A stretch of 7,391 bases of DNA from CAZBWS01 sp964495705 (GCA_964495705.1 CAZBWS010000095.1:1-7391), one strand, 5' to 3'. Shown: positions 1 to 6,535, counted from the stretch's first letter. The notes: generated by a model not told the origin, from the letters alone. Program-made: numbers and translations.

Positions 1-1160
1 TTGCGCATCTCAGTCATAAGCTGCTTCTCTAAAACACCTAAACTATCAATGCGGTTTTGTGCCGCTTCCCCTAACCAAGCGGTGATAGAACTTTTCTTGT
101 TGGAAAAGTAATCCAAGATAAATTGCTCAGATTTGATCATATATTGAATCGACTTCTTAGGATCAATTTGCGAGAAGGGATTGCGTGCTACTTGCAAAGC
201 TGAGTCTTCTTGTAACATACAATATTTCTGCAACAGAGCAAATAAAGCCAATCTAGCCGTACCGACTACACTGCCTGCCTGCTTGCGCACATAACCACTC
301 ATGCTCGCTTCCACTACAGTATCTAGCCATGCAAGCAAGTCCGTTTCAGACACCATAACCTCGTACTTACTAAGCTCGGTTAATAAAGTGGTAATACTAG
401 TTTGTAGCTCTGCAATTAAATGTTTCTTCGTTCTACGTGTAATGGCATTAGCTTGTAATCGTCGCAACTGTTCACGCTGCTCTTCTAACCGAGCTTTAAT
501 GGTGCGGCCTTTGCGCTCTAAATCAAGAATGCGGTCGCGCACATAATTCATCTCATTCGCAGACAGCATAACGCTTACGTAAAAAAACAGATTCATCGAA
601 CGCTCAATATCAGCAAAGCGTTTAGTAAGTACTTTAATAGCCACTTTAAATATAGTCAGGAATTTAGGTCCTGCATTTAACAGGCGCTGCTCAATATAAT
701 GACGTGCATGGGCAATCGCCCCCGACTCTTGGCGTAGATCTTCGAGTAAGCGTCGCACATCTAGCATCATTTCAGTAAATGTTTCTGACTTTAAAATTGC
801 AGGGGCTTTTTTACTCTGATTAAAAAGTCCAACTAGGGCACTTACTTTGCGTTTGAATAATAAGTGTGAACGGGAATCCCTGTCTTGCTTGGCCAAGGCG
901 AGCGCATTATTGATAGCTGGGCCAAAGTGAGCTTCGAGGTCAATCGCTAAATTAATCTGATGTGCATTCGCTTCAAAGATTAACTCTTCTATCGCATGAC
1001 GAGTTTCATAGGGAGCCTCGTCCGATAAGTTTTCTGGAATATTCTCTGGCAATTGTTCAACATGAATTTTAGCGATTTGCTGCGGCGTAGCACGCCTCAC
1101 AAATTCACCAAACTGTTGAAGCGTTAGCTTGCGTCGATGAGTAGCTTTCGAGGTAACCAT
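1..1160 (-). CDS. Uncharacterised helical protein, paralog of the upstream gene (3' end outside window)
   Basis: I do not recognise this family. Reading the minus strand from the ATG at 1160-1158 gives 386 uninterrupted codons plus two bases at the window edge, so the C-terminus is missing. By comparison with its neighbour, about 8 residues are lost. A TAA lies in frame directly before the ATG, so the start cannot lie further upstream. The Shine-Dalgarno is poor: a GGGAAG sits 14 bases away. The protein has no signal peptide and no membrane segment, and looks mostly alpha-helical with a charged, coiled-coil-prone stretch at about residues 205-265. It is clearly paralogous to the 400-aa protein at 1236-2438. 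Shared blocks include EEL-FE-NA (about 58-66), RSMNLFFYV (187-195), NEMNYVR (202-208), SETDLLAWLD (271-280), VEASMS (283-288), NPFSQIDPKK (327-336) and SSITAWLG (357-364). It is probably the third gene of the MFS-PlsC operon. The coding call is strong; the function is unknown. Confidence 0.88.
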   Translation of the reverse strand, partial: MVTSKATHRRKLTLQQFGEFVRRATPQQIAKIHVEQLPENIPENLSDEAPYETRHAIEELIFEANAHQINLAIDLEAHFGPAINNALALAKQDRDSRSHLLFKRKVSALVGLFNQSKKAPAILKSETFTEMMLDVRRLLEDLRQESGAIAHARHYIEQRLLNAGPKFLTIFKVAIKVLTKRFADIERSMNLFFYVSVMLSANEMNYVRDRILDLERKGRTIKARLEEQREQLRRLQANAITRRTKKHLIAELQTSITTLLTELSKYEVMVSETDLLAWLDTVVEASMSGYVRKQAGSVVGTARLALFALLQKYCMLQEDSALQVARNPFSQIDPKKSIQYMIKSEQFILDYFSNKKSSITAWLGEAAQNRIDSLGVLEKQLMTEMR

Positions 1161-1235
1161 TTAATTTTTATTAGCTTCCCGCGTGCTTGAATAAATACAG
1201 TGTATGTGAGAGTTGTGAGTGTTGGCAAGCAACAG
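1161..1235 (-). other. Spacer between the two paralogous genes
   Basis: This 75-bp gap separates the TGA of the 400-aa gene from the ATG of its paralog. I see no convincing -35/-10 pair and no hairpin followed by a T run. The only symmetry is a 4-bp GTTG/CAAC arm pair around five bases at 1221-1233, which is too weak for a terminator. The simplest reading is that both genes share one transcript. An internal promoter cannot be excluded. Confidence 0.5.
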
Positions 1236-2438
1236 TCATTTTAATTTTTTCTTATTTTGCTTCATCTCGGCTAAAAGGTCACCTTCTATATCACCCAAGT
1301 CTTTAATTTTATCTTCCGCAGCAGCGCCCAGCCATGCTGTGATTGACGTTTTCTTACGCGCAAAATAGCCTAAGATGAACTGCTCTGACTGTAGTAAAAA
1401 TTGAATGGTCTTTTTGGGGTCTGCCTGCGAAAAGGGGTTTTGAGCAATTTGTTTAGCTGCCGCTTCCTGTAGCTCACAGTATTTTTGCAACAAACTAAAC
1501 AGCTCTAATCGCCCTGTGCGTATAGCCTGCTTAGCCTTAGACTTAGCATATTCACTCATACTCGCTTCGACGATTACGTCCAACCAGCCAACTAGGTCAG
1601 TTTCAGAGATCAACACCTCATAGCCTTTTAGGTCTTCCAAAAAACCGCTTACCTGTTGCTTTAAATCTGTCTCACGCTTTTTTTGCTGAGTATTCAAGCG
1701 CCCCGCTTCCTGCAAGCGCAGCAACTCTTCTCGACAAGCGTTAATTTGTACTTGTAAAATGCGCGACTTACCATCCAGTGAACTACTCTCTCCACGTACG
1801 CGATTCATCTCATTACCCGACATAATAACGCGTACGTAATAATATAAATTTAAAGAACGCTGCATGGGACCATACTGGTTCTCTAGGTGGTTGGCATTCG
1901 CTTTAAAGCGCGACTTAAGGTCACCGTCGACCTCTTGTGCGCGGCCATTCAACACAAAAGAACCTCGAGCAAAGGCACCCATTTCATCCTTAATAACTCC
2001 CAACGCTTCTTCCAATGCCTCTATATGAGGGCGATAAATTTCCTCTTGCTCACGGGACTTTTTAAGTCTGTTTTTTTGATACAAGTCCACCAACACCTTT
2101 AGGCGACGCTTAAACTGCATATGTGCACTTGATATCGTACTCTGCATAGCTAAATCCAAGGCAGAAGAAACCTCTTCACCAAAGCGCTGCTCTATCATAT
2201 GTCGCTGCTCAACATGAAAAGCGTTTAACTCAAACAATAACTCTTCTGCGGCTATTTTCTCATCCCCATCAAGGCCAGCTAGCATGTCTCCGGCCAAAAA
2301 CTCGGGTAATACAGCCACATTCATTTGTTTTATTTCCTCAGTACTTGCCACTGCAAAAAACTGGCGCAGCTCATCAGCTGTCCAGTTATCACCATCTAGT
2401 GCAATATCAAATGCGCTCATTTTATTATTACTACTCAC
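1236..2438 (-). CDS. Uncharacterised 400-aa helical protein, first of a tandem paralog pair
   Basis: I do not recognise this family. The protein is soluble, with no signal peptide or membrane segment, rich in Glu, Lys, Gln and Leu, and probably mostly helical. Coiled-coil-like stretches lie at about residues 120-150 and 220-270, and the tail is lysine-rich (393-400). Blocks shared with the paralog at 1-1160 are EELLFELNA (65-73), RSLNLYYYV (194-202), NEMNRVR (209-215), SETDLVGWLD (278-287), VEASMS (290-295), LLQKYC (316-321), NPFSQADPKK (334-343), SEQFIL (351-356) and TSITAWLG (364-371). The start is the GTG at 2438-2436, with AAGG four bases upstream, which is rather close. An in-frame ATG at codon 7 has no useful Shine-Dalgarno. 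The gene begins 34 bp after the MFS-PlsC stop codon on the same strand and is probably co-transcribed with it. Whether it acts on lipids is only a guess from position. Confidence 0.9.
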   Translation of the reverse strand: MSSNNKMSAFDIALDGDNWTADELRQFFAVASTEEIKQMNVAVLPEFLAGDMLAGLDGDEKIAAEELLFELNAFHVEQRHMIEQRFGEEVSSALDLAMQSTISSAHMQFKRRLKVLVDLYQKNRLKKSREQEEIYRPHIEALEEALGVIKDEMGAFARGSFVLNGRAQEVDGDLKSRFKANANHLENQYGPMQRSLNLYYYVRVIMSGNEMNRVRGESSSLDGKSRILQVQINACREELLRLQEAGRLNTQQKKRETDLKQQVSGFLEDLKGYEVLISETDLVGWLDVIVEASMSEYAKSKAKQAIRTGRLELFSLLQKYCELQEAAAKQIAQNPFSQADPKKTIQFLLQSEQFILGYFARKKTSITAWLGAAAEDKIKDLGDIEGDLLAEMKQNKKKLK

Positions 2439-2472
2439 TAAACCTTGACTGAAAAATTTTTATTTCAACTGT

Positions 2473-4362
2473 TTATTGGCGATCACCACGCAGAGCAGCC
2501 ACTGCATCTTGCAAGTGCTGCTTATTTGCTTGCTCCGCAGGAATCACCGCACCTACTTGCAACTCAATTTTAGACCACACTCGCCTGAAAGGGCGACGCA
2601 TGGCCGAGCCGTCTTTACGGCTAAAAAAGCTACCCCACAGGCCACATAATGCCATTGGCACAACCTGCACAGGGTTACGCTGTAAAATACGCTCAACGCC
2701 CCCTTTAAAGGCGTCCATTTCACCATTTCCAGTCAACTTGCCTTCTGGGAAAATACACACGACCTCGCCCTGCTCTAATGCCTTAGAAATCTCATCAAAG
2801 GCCTGCTCCATCATCACGGGATCTTCTTTTGCACTGGCAATAGGAATGGCCTTCCCCGTGCGGAAAATAAAGCTAATAACCGGCATAGCAAAAATTTTGT
2901 AATACATAACAAAACGAATCGGCCTGCGCGTACAACTTGCCATCACCAAGGCATCGATAAATGACACATGATTACATACGACCACAGCGGCACCTTCGTT
3001 GGGTATATTTTCCAGCCCTTCATGCTTTACTCGATACAAGATATTCACAAGCAACCAGACTAGGCAACGCATCATAAATTCAGGCACTAGGGTGAAAATA
3101 TATATCGCAATGAGGATGTTCAATATTGCAGTCATTAAGAACAGCTGAGGAATAGAGACACCTAGCTTAAGCAGTGCCGTAGCAAAAATGGCCGAGATCA
3201 CCATAAATAATGCATTGAAAATATTATTTCCGGCAATAATACGCGAGCGGATACGCGGTTCAGAGCGCTGCTGTACCAAGGCGTACAGGGGCACAATAAA
3301 GAAACCTCCTGCTATACCTATAAATACGATATCGAGCAGGACTCGCCAGCTGCCAGCCATGCCCCAAAATACAGATAAGCTCAGCGCACTATCATGCTCC
3401 AAAGCCTCAAATACTAGGCTAGCAAAATACAAATCGGCACAAAATAAAGTAATCAAAAAAGAACCAATAGGCACTAAGCCTATCTCTACAACCTCACCCG
3501 ATAAACGCTCACATAAAACCGAGCCCACACCGACTCCAACAGAAAACATGGCTAATAATAAAATATAGACATCGTCATCAGCAACAAGGACATTGAGTGT
3601 GTAATTGGGTAATTGAGTCAACAAGGTTGCGCCAAAAAACCAAAACCAGGATATACCCATAATGGACTTAAATACTACATCATTGCTGCGCGTGTGCTGA
3701 ATGGTGTTCCATGTTTCTTGTAAGGGATTCCAATTGAATTTTAACTGCGGGTCGGCAGCCTCAGCCACGGGAATCAGAAAGCTAATAATCAAGCCTATAA
3801 TCGCCACTGCGACAATAGTGCCACTAACCGCAACAGCACCCCAGCTCTCTACGCCAATCAGTTTACTACCCGCAACAATACCCAACAAAATAGCTAGAAA
3901 CGTGCCCATCTCTACAATGGCATTACCTGCGATCAACTCATTATCTTTTAAATGCTGGGGCAAAATACCATATTTAATCGGGCCAAAAAAAGCAGACTGA
4001 GTGCCCATTAAAAACAAAACTCCTAATAAAAAATAAATATTGCCCGTATAAAAGCCCACCGCAGCAGCACTCATCACCAATACTTCTACCACCTTAATCA
4101 GGCGAATCAAAAAGGATTTTTCGTATTTATCTGCGAGCTGTCCAGCCGTTGCAGAAAACAAAAAGAAAGGCAGAATAAACAAGCCCGCACAGGCATTGAC
4201 CAGCACATCTGCATCTAGGCCCGATGACGCCACGGCCTGAAAGGTGATCATGATGACCAAGGCGTTCTTAAATACATTATCGTTAAATGCGCCAAAAAAC
4301 TGGGTCGCGAAGAAGGGGCCAAAGCGCTTTAATTTCAGCAGGCCGAACAAACTGTGCTGCAT
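2473..4362 (-). CDS. LplT-like MFS transporter fused to a PlsC-type lysophospholipid acyltransferase
   Basis: The 629-aa inner-membrane protein has two domains. Residues about 12-425 form an MFS transporter of the LplT type, with roughly 12 hydrophobic segments, an N-terminal QFFGAFNDNVFKNAL, and a soluble loop at about 201-228 between the two halves. Residues about 435-625 form a PlsC/LPLAT acyltransferase with the catalytic H-X4-D (H465, D470), the FPEG motif (538-541) and a VPMAL block (568-572). In known systems LplT flips lysophospholipids, mainly lyso-PE, inward, and an acyltransferase restores the second acyl chain. Related proteins often also carry a C-terminal acyl-ACP synthetase (AMP-binding) domain. 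Here the protein ends right after the acyltransferase, so the acyl donor (acyl-ACP or acyl-CoA) must come from elsewhere. The ATG has an AGGA seven bases upstream, and the gene leads a likely three-gene operon. Substrate specificity is inferred from the family; a 1-acylglycerol-3-phosphate acyltransferase role is the alternative. Confidence 0.9.
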   Translation of the reverse strand: MQHSLFGLLKLKRFGPFFATQFFGAFNDNVFKNALVIMITFQAVASSGLDADVLVNACAGLFILPFFLFSATAGQLADKYEKSFLIRLIKVVEVLVMSAAAVGFYTGNIYFLLGVLFLMGTQSAFFGPIKYGILPQHLKDNELIAGNAIVEMGTFLAILLGIVAGSKLIGVESWGAVAVSGTIVAVAIIGLIISFLIPVAEAADPQLKFNWNPLQETWNTIQHTRSNDVVFKSIMGISWFWFFGATLLTQLPNYTLNVLVADDDVYILLLAMFSVGVGVGSVLCERLSGEVVEIGLVPIGSFLITLFCADLYFASLVFEALEHDSALSLSVFWGMAGSWRVLLDIVFIGIAGGFFIVPLYALVQQRSEPRIRSRIIAGNNIFNALFMVISAIFATALLKLGVSIPQLFLMTAILNILIAIYIFTLVPEFMMRCLVWLLVNILYRVKHEGLENIPNEGAAVVVCNHVSFIDALVMASCTRRPIRFVMYYKIFAMPVISFIFRTGKAIPIASAKEDPVMMEQAFDEISKALEQGEVVCIFPEGKLTGNGEMDAFKGGVERILQRNPVQVVPMALCGLWGSFFSRKDGSAMRRPFRRVWSKIELQVGAVIPAEQANKQHLQDAVAALRGDRQ

Positions 4363-4369
4363 GGTATAT

Positions 4370-4373
4370 TCCT
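4370..4373 (-). promoter_or_regulatory. Shine-Dalgarno of the MFS-PlsC gene
   Basis: On the minus strand AGGA lies seven bases before the ATG at 4362. This is good spacing and fixes the start of the fusion protein. Confidence 0.7.
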
Positions 4374-4386
4374 AGGTGTGAGGCTG

Positions 4387-4404
4387 ACTTAAGCTTACTT
4401 AAGC
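4387..4404. repeat. Two copies of ACTTAAGC at 10-bp spacing, possible operator
   Basis: The 8-mer ACTTAAGC occurs at 4387-4394 and again at 4397-4404, one helical turn apart. Each copy holds the palindrome CTTAAG, so the pair can also form a 6-bp stem with a 4-base loop (4388-4393 with 4398-4403). The repeat falls at and just after the predicted transcription start of the MFS-PlsC promoter. A bound protein could block initiation there, or the RNA could fold in the leader. The repeat is seen directly; the operator role is inference. Confidence 0.4.
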
Positions 4405-4406
4405 CC

Positions 4407-4434
4407 TCTATAAAAATCTATATGTGTATGTAAA
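4407..4434 (-). promoter_or_regulatory. Putative sigma-70 promoter of the MFS-PlsC operon
   Basis: On the minus strand a -35 box TTTACA (4434-4429, 5 of 6 consensus bases) is followed after 16 bp by a -10 box TATAGA (4412-4407, 4 of 6). Transcription would start near 4400, leaving a leader of about 40 bases before the ATG at 4362. It lies in the only sizeable gap between prmB and the fusion gene. Confidence 0.5.
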
Positions 4435-4451
4435 GTAGCGATATCAGCTAC
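4435..4451. repeat. Inverted repeat GTAGC-N7-GCTAC abutting the -35 box
   Basis: Perfect 5-bp arms at 4435-4439 and 4447-4451 flank a 7-base centre that contains GATATC. The repeat begins directly next to the predicted -35 box of the MFS-PlsC promoter and ends 20 bp after the prmB stop codon. It could be a regulator site or a weak transcript-end hairpin for prmB. No T run follows it, so a terminator is less likely. Confidence 0.3.
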
Positions 4452-4471
4452 CTGGAGCCGTAAAAATCAAT

Positions 4472-5332
4472 TCATTCTGGTAAATCTTCGGCGCGCAGCA
4501 TAAACACCCCGTGCCCGCCATATTCAAACTCTAGCCAAATAAAGGGCAGATGCGGATAGGCTGCACACAGGGCTTCTTCGCTATTACCCACCTCAACAAT
4601 CAATACACCATGAGGTCTAAGGTGCTGCTTAGCCTTGGCGAGAATCACCCGGGTAGCGTCCAAGCCATCCCTGCCCGACTCCAAGCCCATTTGTGGCTCT
4701 TGTTTATATTCCTCTTCTAAGATGGACATATCTTTTAAGTCCACATAGGGTGGATTGCTAACAATCAAGTCAAACTGCCCTTCTATCTTGTCAAACAAAT
4801 CACTCTCAACTAGCGTCAAGCGATCCTGTAATTGATGCCCTCCTCTATTTCTCTCAGCCACCGCAAGAGCGTCGGCCGACAAATCTGCCGCTATCACCTC
4901 GGCCTCTTCAAAGGCATAGGCACAAGCAATAGCAATACACCCGCTGCCCGTACACATATCCAATATGCGCTTGGGCTCTTCCAGTAACCAAGGCTGGAAG
5001 TCATTCTGAATCAGTTCTGAAATAGGCGAACGGGGCACCAACACACGCTCGTCTACGTAGAAGGGTAAACCACAAAACCACACCTTGTTAGTCAAATAGC
5101 CCGCCGGCTTACGGCTTTCTATGCGTTGAGCAATGATTGCTTCCACTGCAACACGCTGGGACTCATCCATCTCCATTACGGGGTTTTCTATCTCTTCGAC
5201 CGGAGATAAACCTAGGGCATGCAAGACCAACCACGCGGCCTCATCCCATTCATTATCGGTGCCGTGGCCAAAATACAGCTCTGCGGCTTTAAACTGACGT
5301 GCGGCGTGGGCAATCGCTTGTTCTATATTCAC
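4472..5332 (-). CDS. prmB: Ribosomal protein L3 N5-glutamine methyltransferase PrmB
   Basis: PrmB transfers a methyl group from S-adenosylmethionine to a conserved glutamine of ribosomal protein L3 in the cytoplasm. Numbered from the GTG start, the 286-aa protein shows the PrmB-specific GHGTDN near the N-terminus (22-27), VPRSPI (99-104), the SAM-binding ILDMCTGSGCIAIA (123-136) and the catalytic NPPY (193-196), which holds the target glutamine side chain. The GHGTDN and VPRSPI blocks and the close match to E. coli PrmB separate it from the release-factor enzyme PrmC. The open frame extends to a TTG at 5359, but that has no Shine-Dalgarno. The GTG at 5332 has AAAAGG six bases upstream and is preferred. 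The longer form would match the usual N-terminal length slightly better, so the start is not settled. It is transcribed away from the SCO1 gene and appears to be a single gene followed by a separate promoter. Confidence 0.94.
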   Translation of the reverse strand: MNIEQAIAHAARQFKAAELYFGHGTDNEWDEAAWLVLHALGLSPVEEIENPVMEMDESQRVAVEAIIAQRIESRKPAGYLTNKVWFCGLPFYVDERVLVPRSPISELIQNDFQPWLLEEPKRILDMCTGSGCIAIACAYAFEEAEVIAADLSADALAVAERNRGGHQLQDRLTLVESDLFDKIEGQFDLIVSNPPYVDLKDMSILEEEYKQEPQMGLESGRDGLDATRVILAKAKQHLRPHGVLIVEVGNSEEALCAAYPHLPFIWLEFEYGGHGVFMLRAEDLPE

Positions 5333-5338
5333 AGCTAA

Positions 5339-5344
5339 CCTTTT
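5339..5344 (-). promoter_or_regulatory. Shine-Dalgarno that places the prmB start at GTG 5332
   Basis: AAAAGG on the minus strand ends six bases before the GTG at 5332-5330. No comparable purine run precedes the alternative TTG at 5359-5357. If the TATTTT box at 5372-5367 is the -10 of prmB, transcription would begin at about the TTG itself, which would rule the TTG out. Confidence 0.55.
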
Positions 5345-5371
5345 ATATAATTGACGCAATCATGCTAAAAT
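5342..5371 (+). promoter_or_regulatory. Putative extended -10 promoter of the SCO1-PCuAC-psd operon
   Basis: TGCTAAAAT at 5363-5371 is an extended -10 element (TG, one base, TAAAAT). A weak -35, TTTATA (5342-5347), lies 18 bp upstream. Transcription would start near 5378, about 29 bases before the ATG at 5407. The -35 box lies inside the prmB leader, next to its Shine-Dalgarno. Confidence 0.45.
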
Positions 5372-5394
5372 ACGCGCCATTATCCTAGTCACAA
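5367..5394 (-). promoter_or_regulatory. Putative prmB promoter overlapping the divergent one
   Basis: On the minus strand TTGTGA (5394-5389, 4 of 6) and TATTTT (5372-5367, 4 of 6) are 16 bp apart. The -10 box lies on the same bases as the plus-strand TAAAAT. An alternative -10, GATAAT (5384-5379), has a weaker -35. Both versions are inferred from consensus only. Confidence 0.35.
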
Positions 5395-5406
5395 GCATGA
5401 TCTACA

Positions 5407-6072
5407 ATGCCCAATAAACCTGAAGTTGAAGAAACTAGAAAAACATCGGCTAAATTTCTAATAGCACCCGTTATTCTCGCGGTTATTGCTCTGATAGGCG
5501 GTATTGTGTTGCAAGAAAAGCTAGATCAACCACCGACATTTAAAAACGCAACGCTGTATCCGGCAGATTTTCGCCCTGTGCCCGCCTTTGAGCTGCAAGA
5601 TCAAAACGGCAAAAACTTTACCCAAGAACAACTTAAAGACCAGTGGAGTATCATATTTTTTGGCTTCACCAACTGCCCTGATGTTTGCCCTACCACACTG
5701 AACATTTTGCAGCAGGCCTATGAGCTCTTAGGCGAAAATAAAAAACAAGTCCAAGTAATTCTGGTTTCCGTAGACCCACAACGCGACAATCAACAGCAGC
5801 GCAAAGACTATATTGAATACTTTCATCCAGATTTTATTGCCCTGGGCGAAGCCGATGGAGGCACTGGAAGCAAGATTAAAGCGCTGACCAAGTCCATGTA
5901 TATCCACTATCAAACCGTGGAGAATGAAGCGAGCCCAGAAGACTATCTAGTCGACCACTCTGCCGCTATTTTGATCATCAACCCTGAAGGTCGTCGCCAC
6001 GCACAGATCACCCCACCGATATTACCTGGCGCCATCGCTCAAGACATTACCACCATGATAGAGGCCTATTAA
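5407..6072 (+). CDS. SCO1/SenC family copper chaperone for cytochrome c oxidase
   Basis: The 221-aa protein is anchored by one N-terminal membrane helix (about 17-35), with a thioredoxin-fold domain in the periplasm. The copper ligands of the SCO family are present: the CPDVC motif (C90, C94) and the distant histidine in DHSAA (H184). The SVDPQRD stretch (121-127) is also typical. SCO proteins bind Cu(I)/Cu(II) and act as metallochaperone or thiol reductase during assembly of the CuA site in oxidase subunit II. The length is normal for the family. A TGA in frame at 5398-5400 makes the ATG at 5407 the most upstream start, although no good Shine-Dalgarno precedes it. The stop codon overlaps the ATG of the next gene (TAATG), which supports translational coupling with another copper chaperone. 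No oxidase genes are in the window. Confidence 0.94.
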   Translation: MPNKPEVEETRKTSAKFLIAPVILAVIALIGGIVLQEKLDQPPTFKNATLYPADFRPVPAFELQDQNGKNFTQEQLKDQWSIIFFGFTNCPDVCPTTLNILQQAYELLGENKKQVQVILVSVDPQRDNQQQRKDYIEYFHPDFIALGEADGGTGSKIKALTKSMYIHYQTVENEASPEDYLVDHSAAILIINPEGRRHAQITPPILPGAIAQDITTMIEAY

Positions 6073-6518
6073 TGCGCTCAATATTGCTCACCCTATTCAG
6101 CTTAAGCTTTGCCAACCTCAGCTACGCCGAGCTCGATATAAAAAATGCTGTCGTGCCCGAAGCGCCACCTACCGCCAAAGTCCTAACCGCCTATATGCAA
6201 CTACGCAATAATGCGGATAAGCTACAAACCGTCATATCGATTAGCAGCCCGCAATTTGAACGCATCGAAATGCACCGCACCGAGATTGCAGACGGCATGG
6301 CACGAATGAAGCCTGTAGAGCATATCCGCATAGCTGCAGGCGAATCTGCCGAATTAAAAGAAGGCGGCATGCATCTTATGATGTATCGCCCCGACAGCCG
6401 ATATACAGCAGGTGATTGCGTAGAACTCGTTCTACATTTCGCTGACAACAGTACACAAAGCCTTCGCGCTTCAGTAGAGAAGCGTAAAGGCATGGTTGAT
6501 CACAGCCATCACCATTAA
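6072..6518 (+). CDS. Periplasmic PCuAC-type copper(I) chaperone with a histidine tail
   Basis: The 148-aa protein begins with a signal peptide of about 19 residues (likely cleavage after SYA) and is otherwise one PCuAC domain (formerly DUF461). The Cu(I)-binding signature H-X10-M-X21-H-X-M is present exactly: H68, M79, H101 and M103. Family members carry Cu(I) in the periplasm and, together with SCO proteins, load the CuA centre of cytochrome c oxidase. The C-terminus ends in DHSHHH (143-148), which could be an extra metal-binding tail. The ATG overlaps the last base of the SCO1 stop codon, so the two are almost certainly co-translated. This pairing of SCO1 and PCuAC is common in proteobacteria and supports the role. 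There is no membrane anchor besides the signal peptide. Confidence 0.93.
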   Translation: MRSILLTLFSLSFANLSYAELDIKNAVVPEAPPTAKVLTAYMQLRNNADKLQTVISISSPQFERIEMHRTEIADGMARMKPVEHIRIAAGESAELKEGGMHLMMYRPDSRYTAGDCVELVLHFADNSTQSLRASVEKRKGMVDHSHHH

Positions 6519-6523
6519 TTTTG

Positions 6524-6528
6524 AAGGA
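6524..6528 (+). promoter_or_regulatory. Shine-Dalgarno that places the psd start at ATG 6536
   Basis: AAGGA ends seven bases before the ATG at 6536. The longer frame from the TTG at 6521 would translate this site into its first residues and has no ribosome site of its own, so it is rejected. Confidence 0.8.
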
Positions 6529-6535
6529 AAAGACC

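Noticed and set aside
301..546. 81-aa plus-strand open frame
   Set aside because: It lies wholly inside the minus-strand paralog gene (1-1160), which has clear homology to its neighbour. The plus frame has low-complexity Ser/Arg/Cys content and no ribosome site.
2439..2472. AT-rich TGAAA/TTTCA hairpin between the MFS-PlsC gene and the 400-aa gene, as a terminator
   Set aside because: The stem is only five bp and mostly A-T, and it lies just ahead of the next ribosome site. It is too weak to end transcription.
3188..3568. 126-aa plus-strand open frame opposite the MFS domain
   Set aside because: It is antisense to well-conserved transporter sequence, and its composition (Thr, Ile, Lys, Pro) is what the complement of membrane-helix codons gives.
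5397..5417. Six-codon mini-ORF overlapping the start of the SCO1 gene
   Set aside because: ATG at 5397 to TAA at 5415 could be a leader peptide, but it has no Shine-Dalgarno and no regulatory codon pattern, and such short frames are expected by chance.
6191..6493. 100-aa minus-strand open frame opposite the PCuAC gene
   Set aside because: The plus strand has an exact PCuAC metal-binding signature; the minus frame shows only Arg/Ser/Cys-rich shadow sequence.
6521..6535. Longer psd starting at TTG 6521
   Set aside because: The five extra codons coincide with the Shine-Dalgarno of the ATG at 6536, and there is no ribosome site for the TTG.
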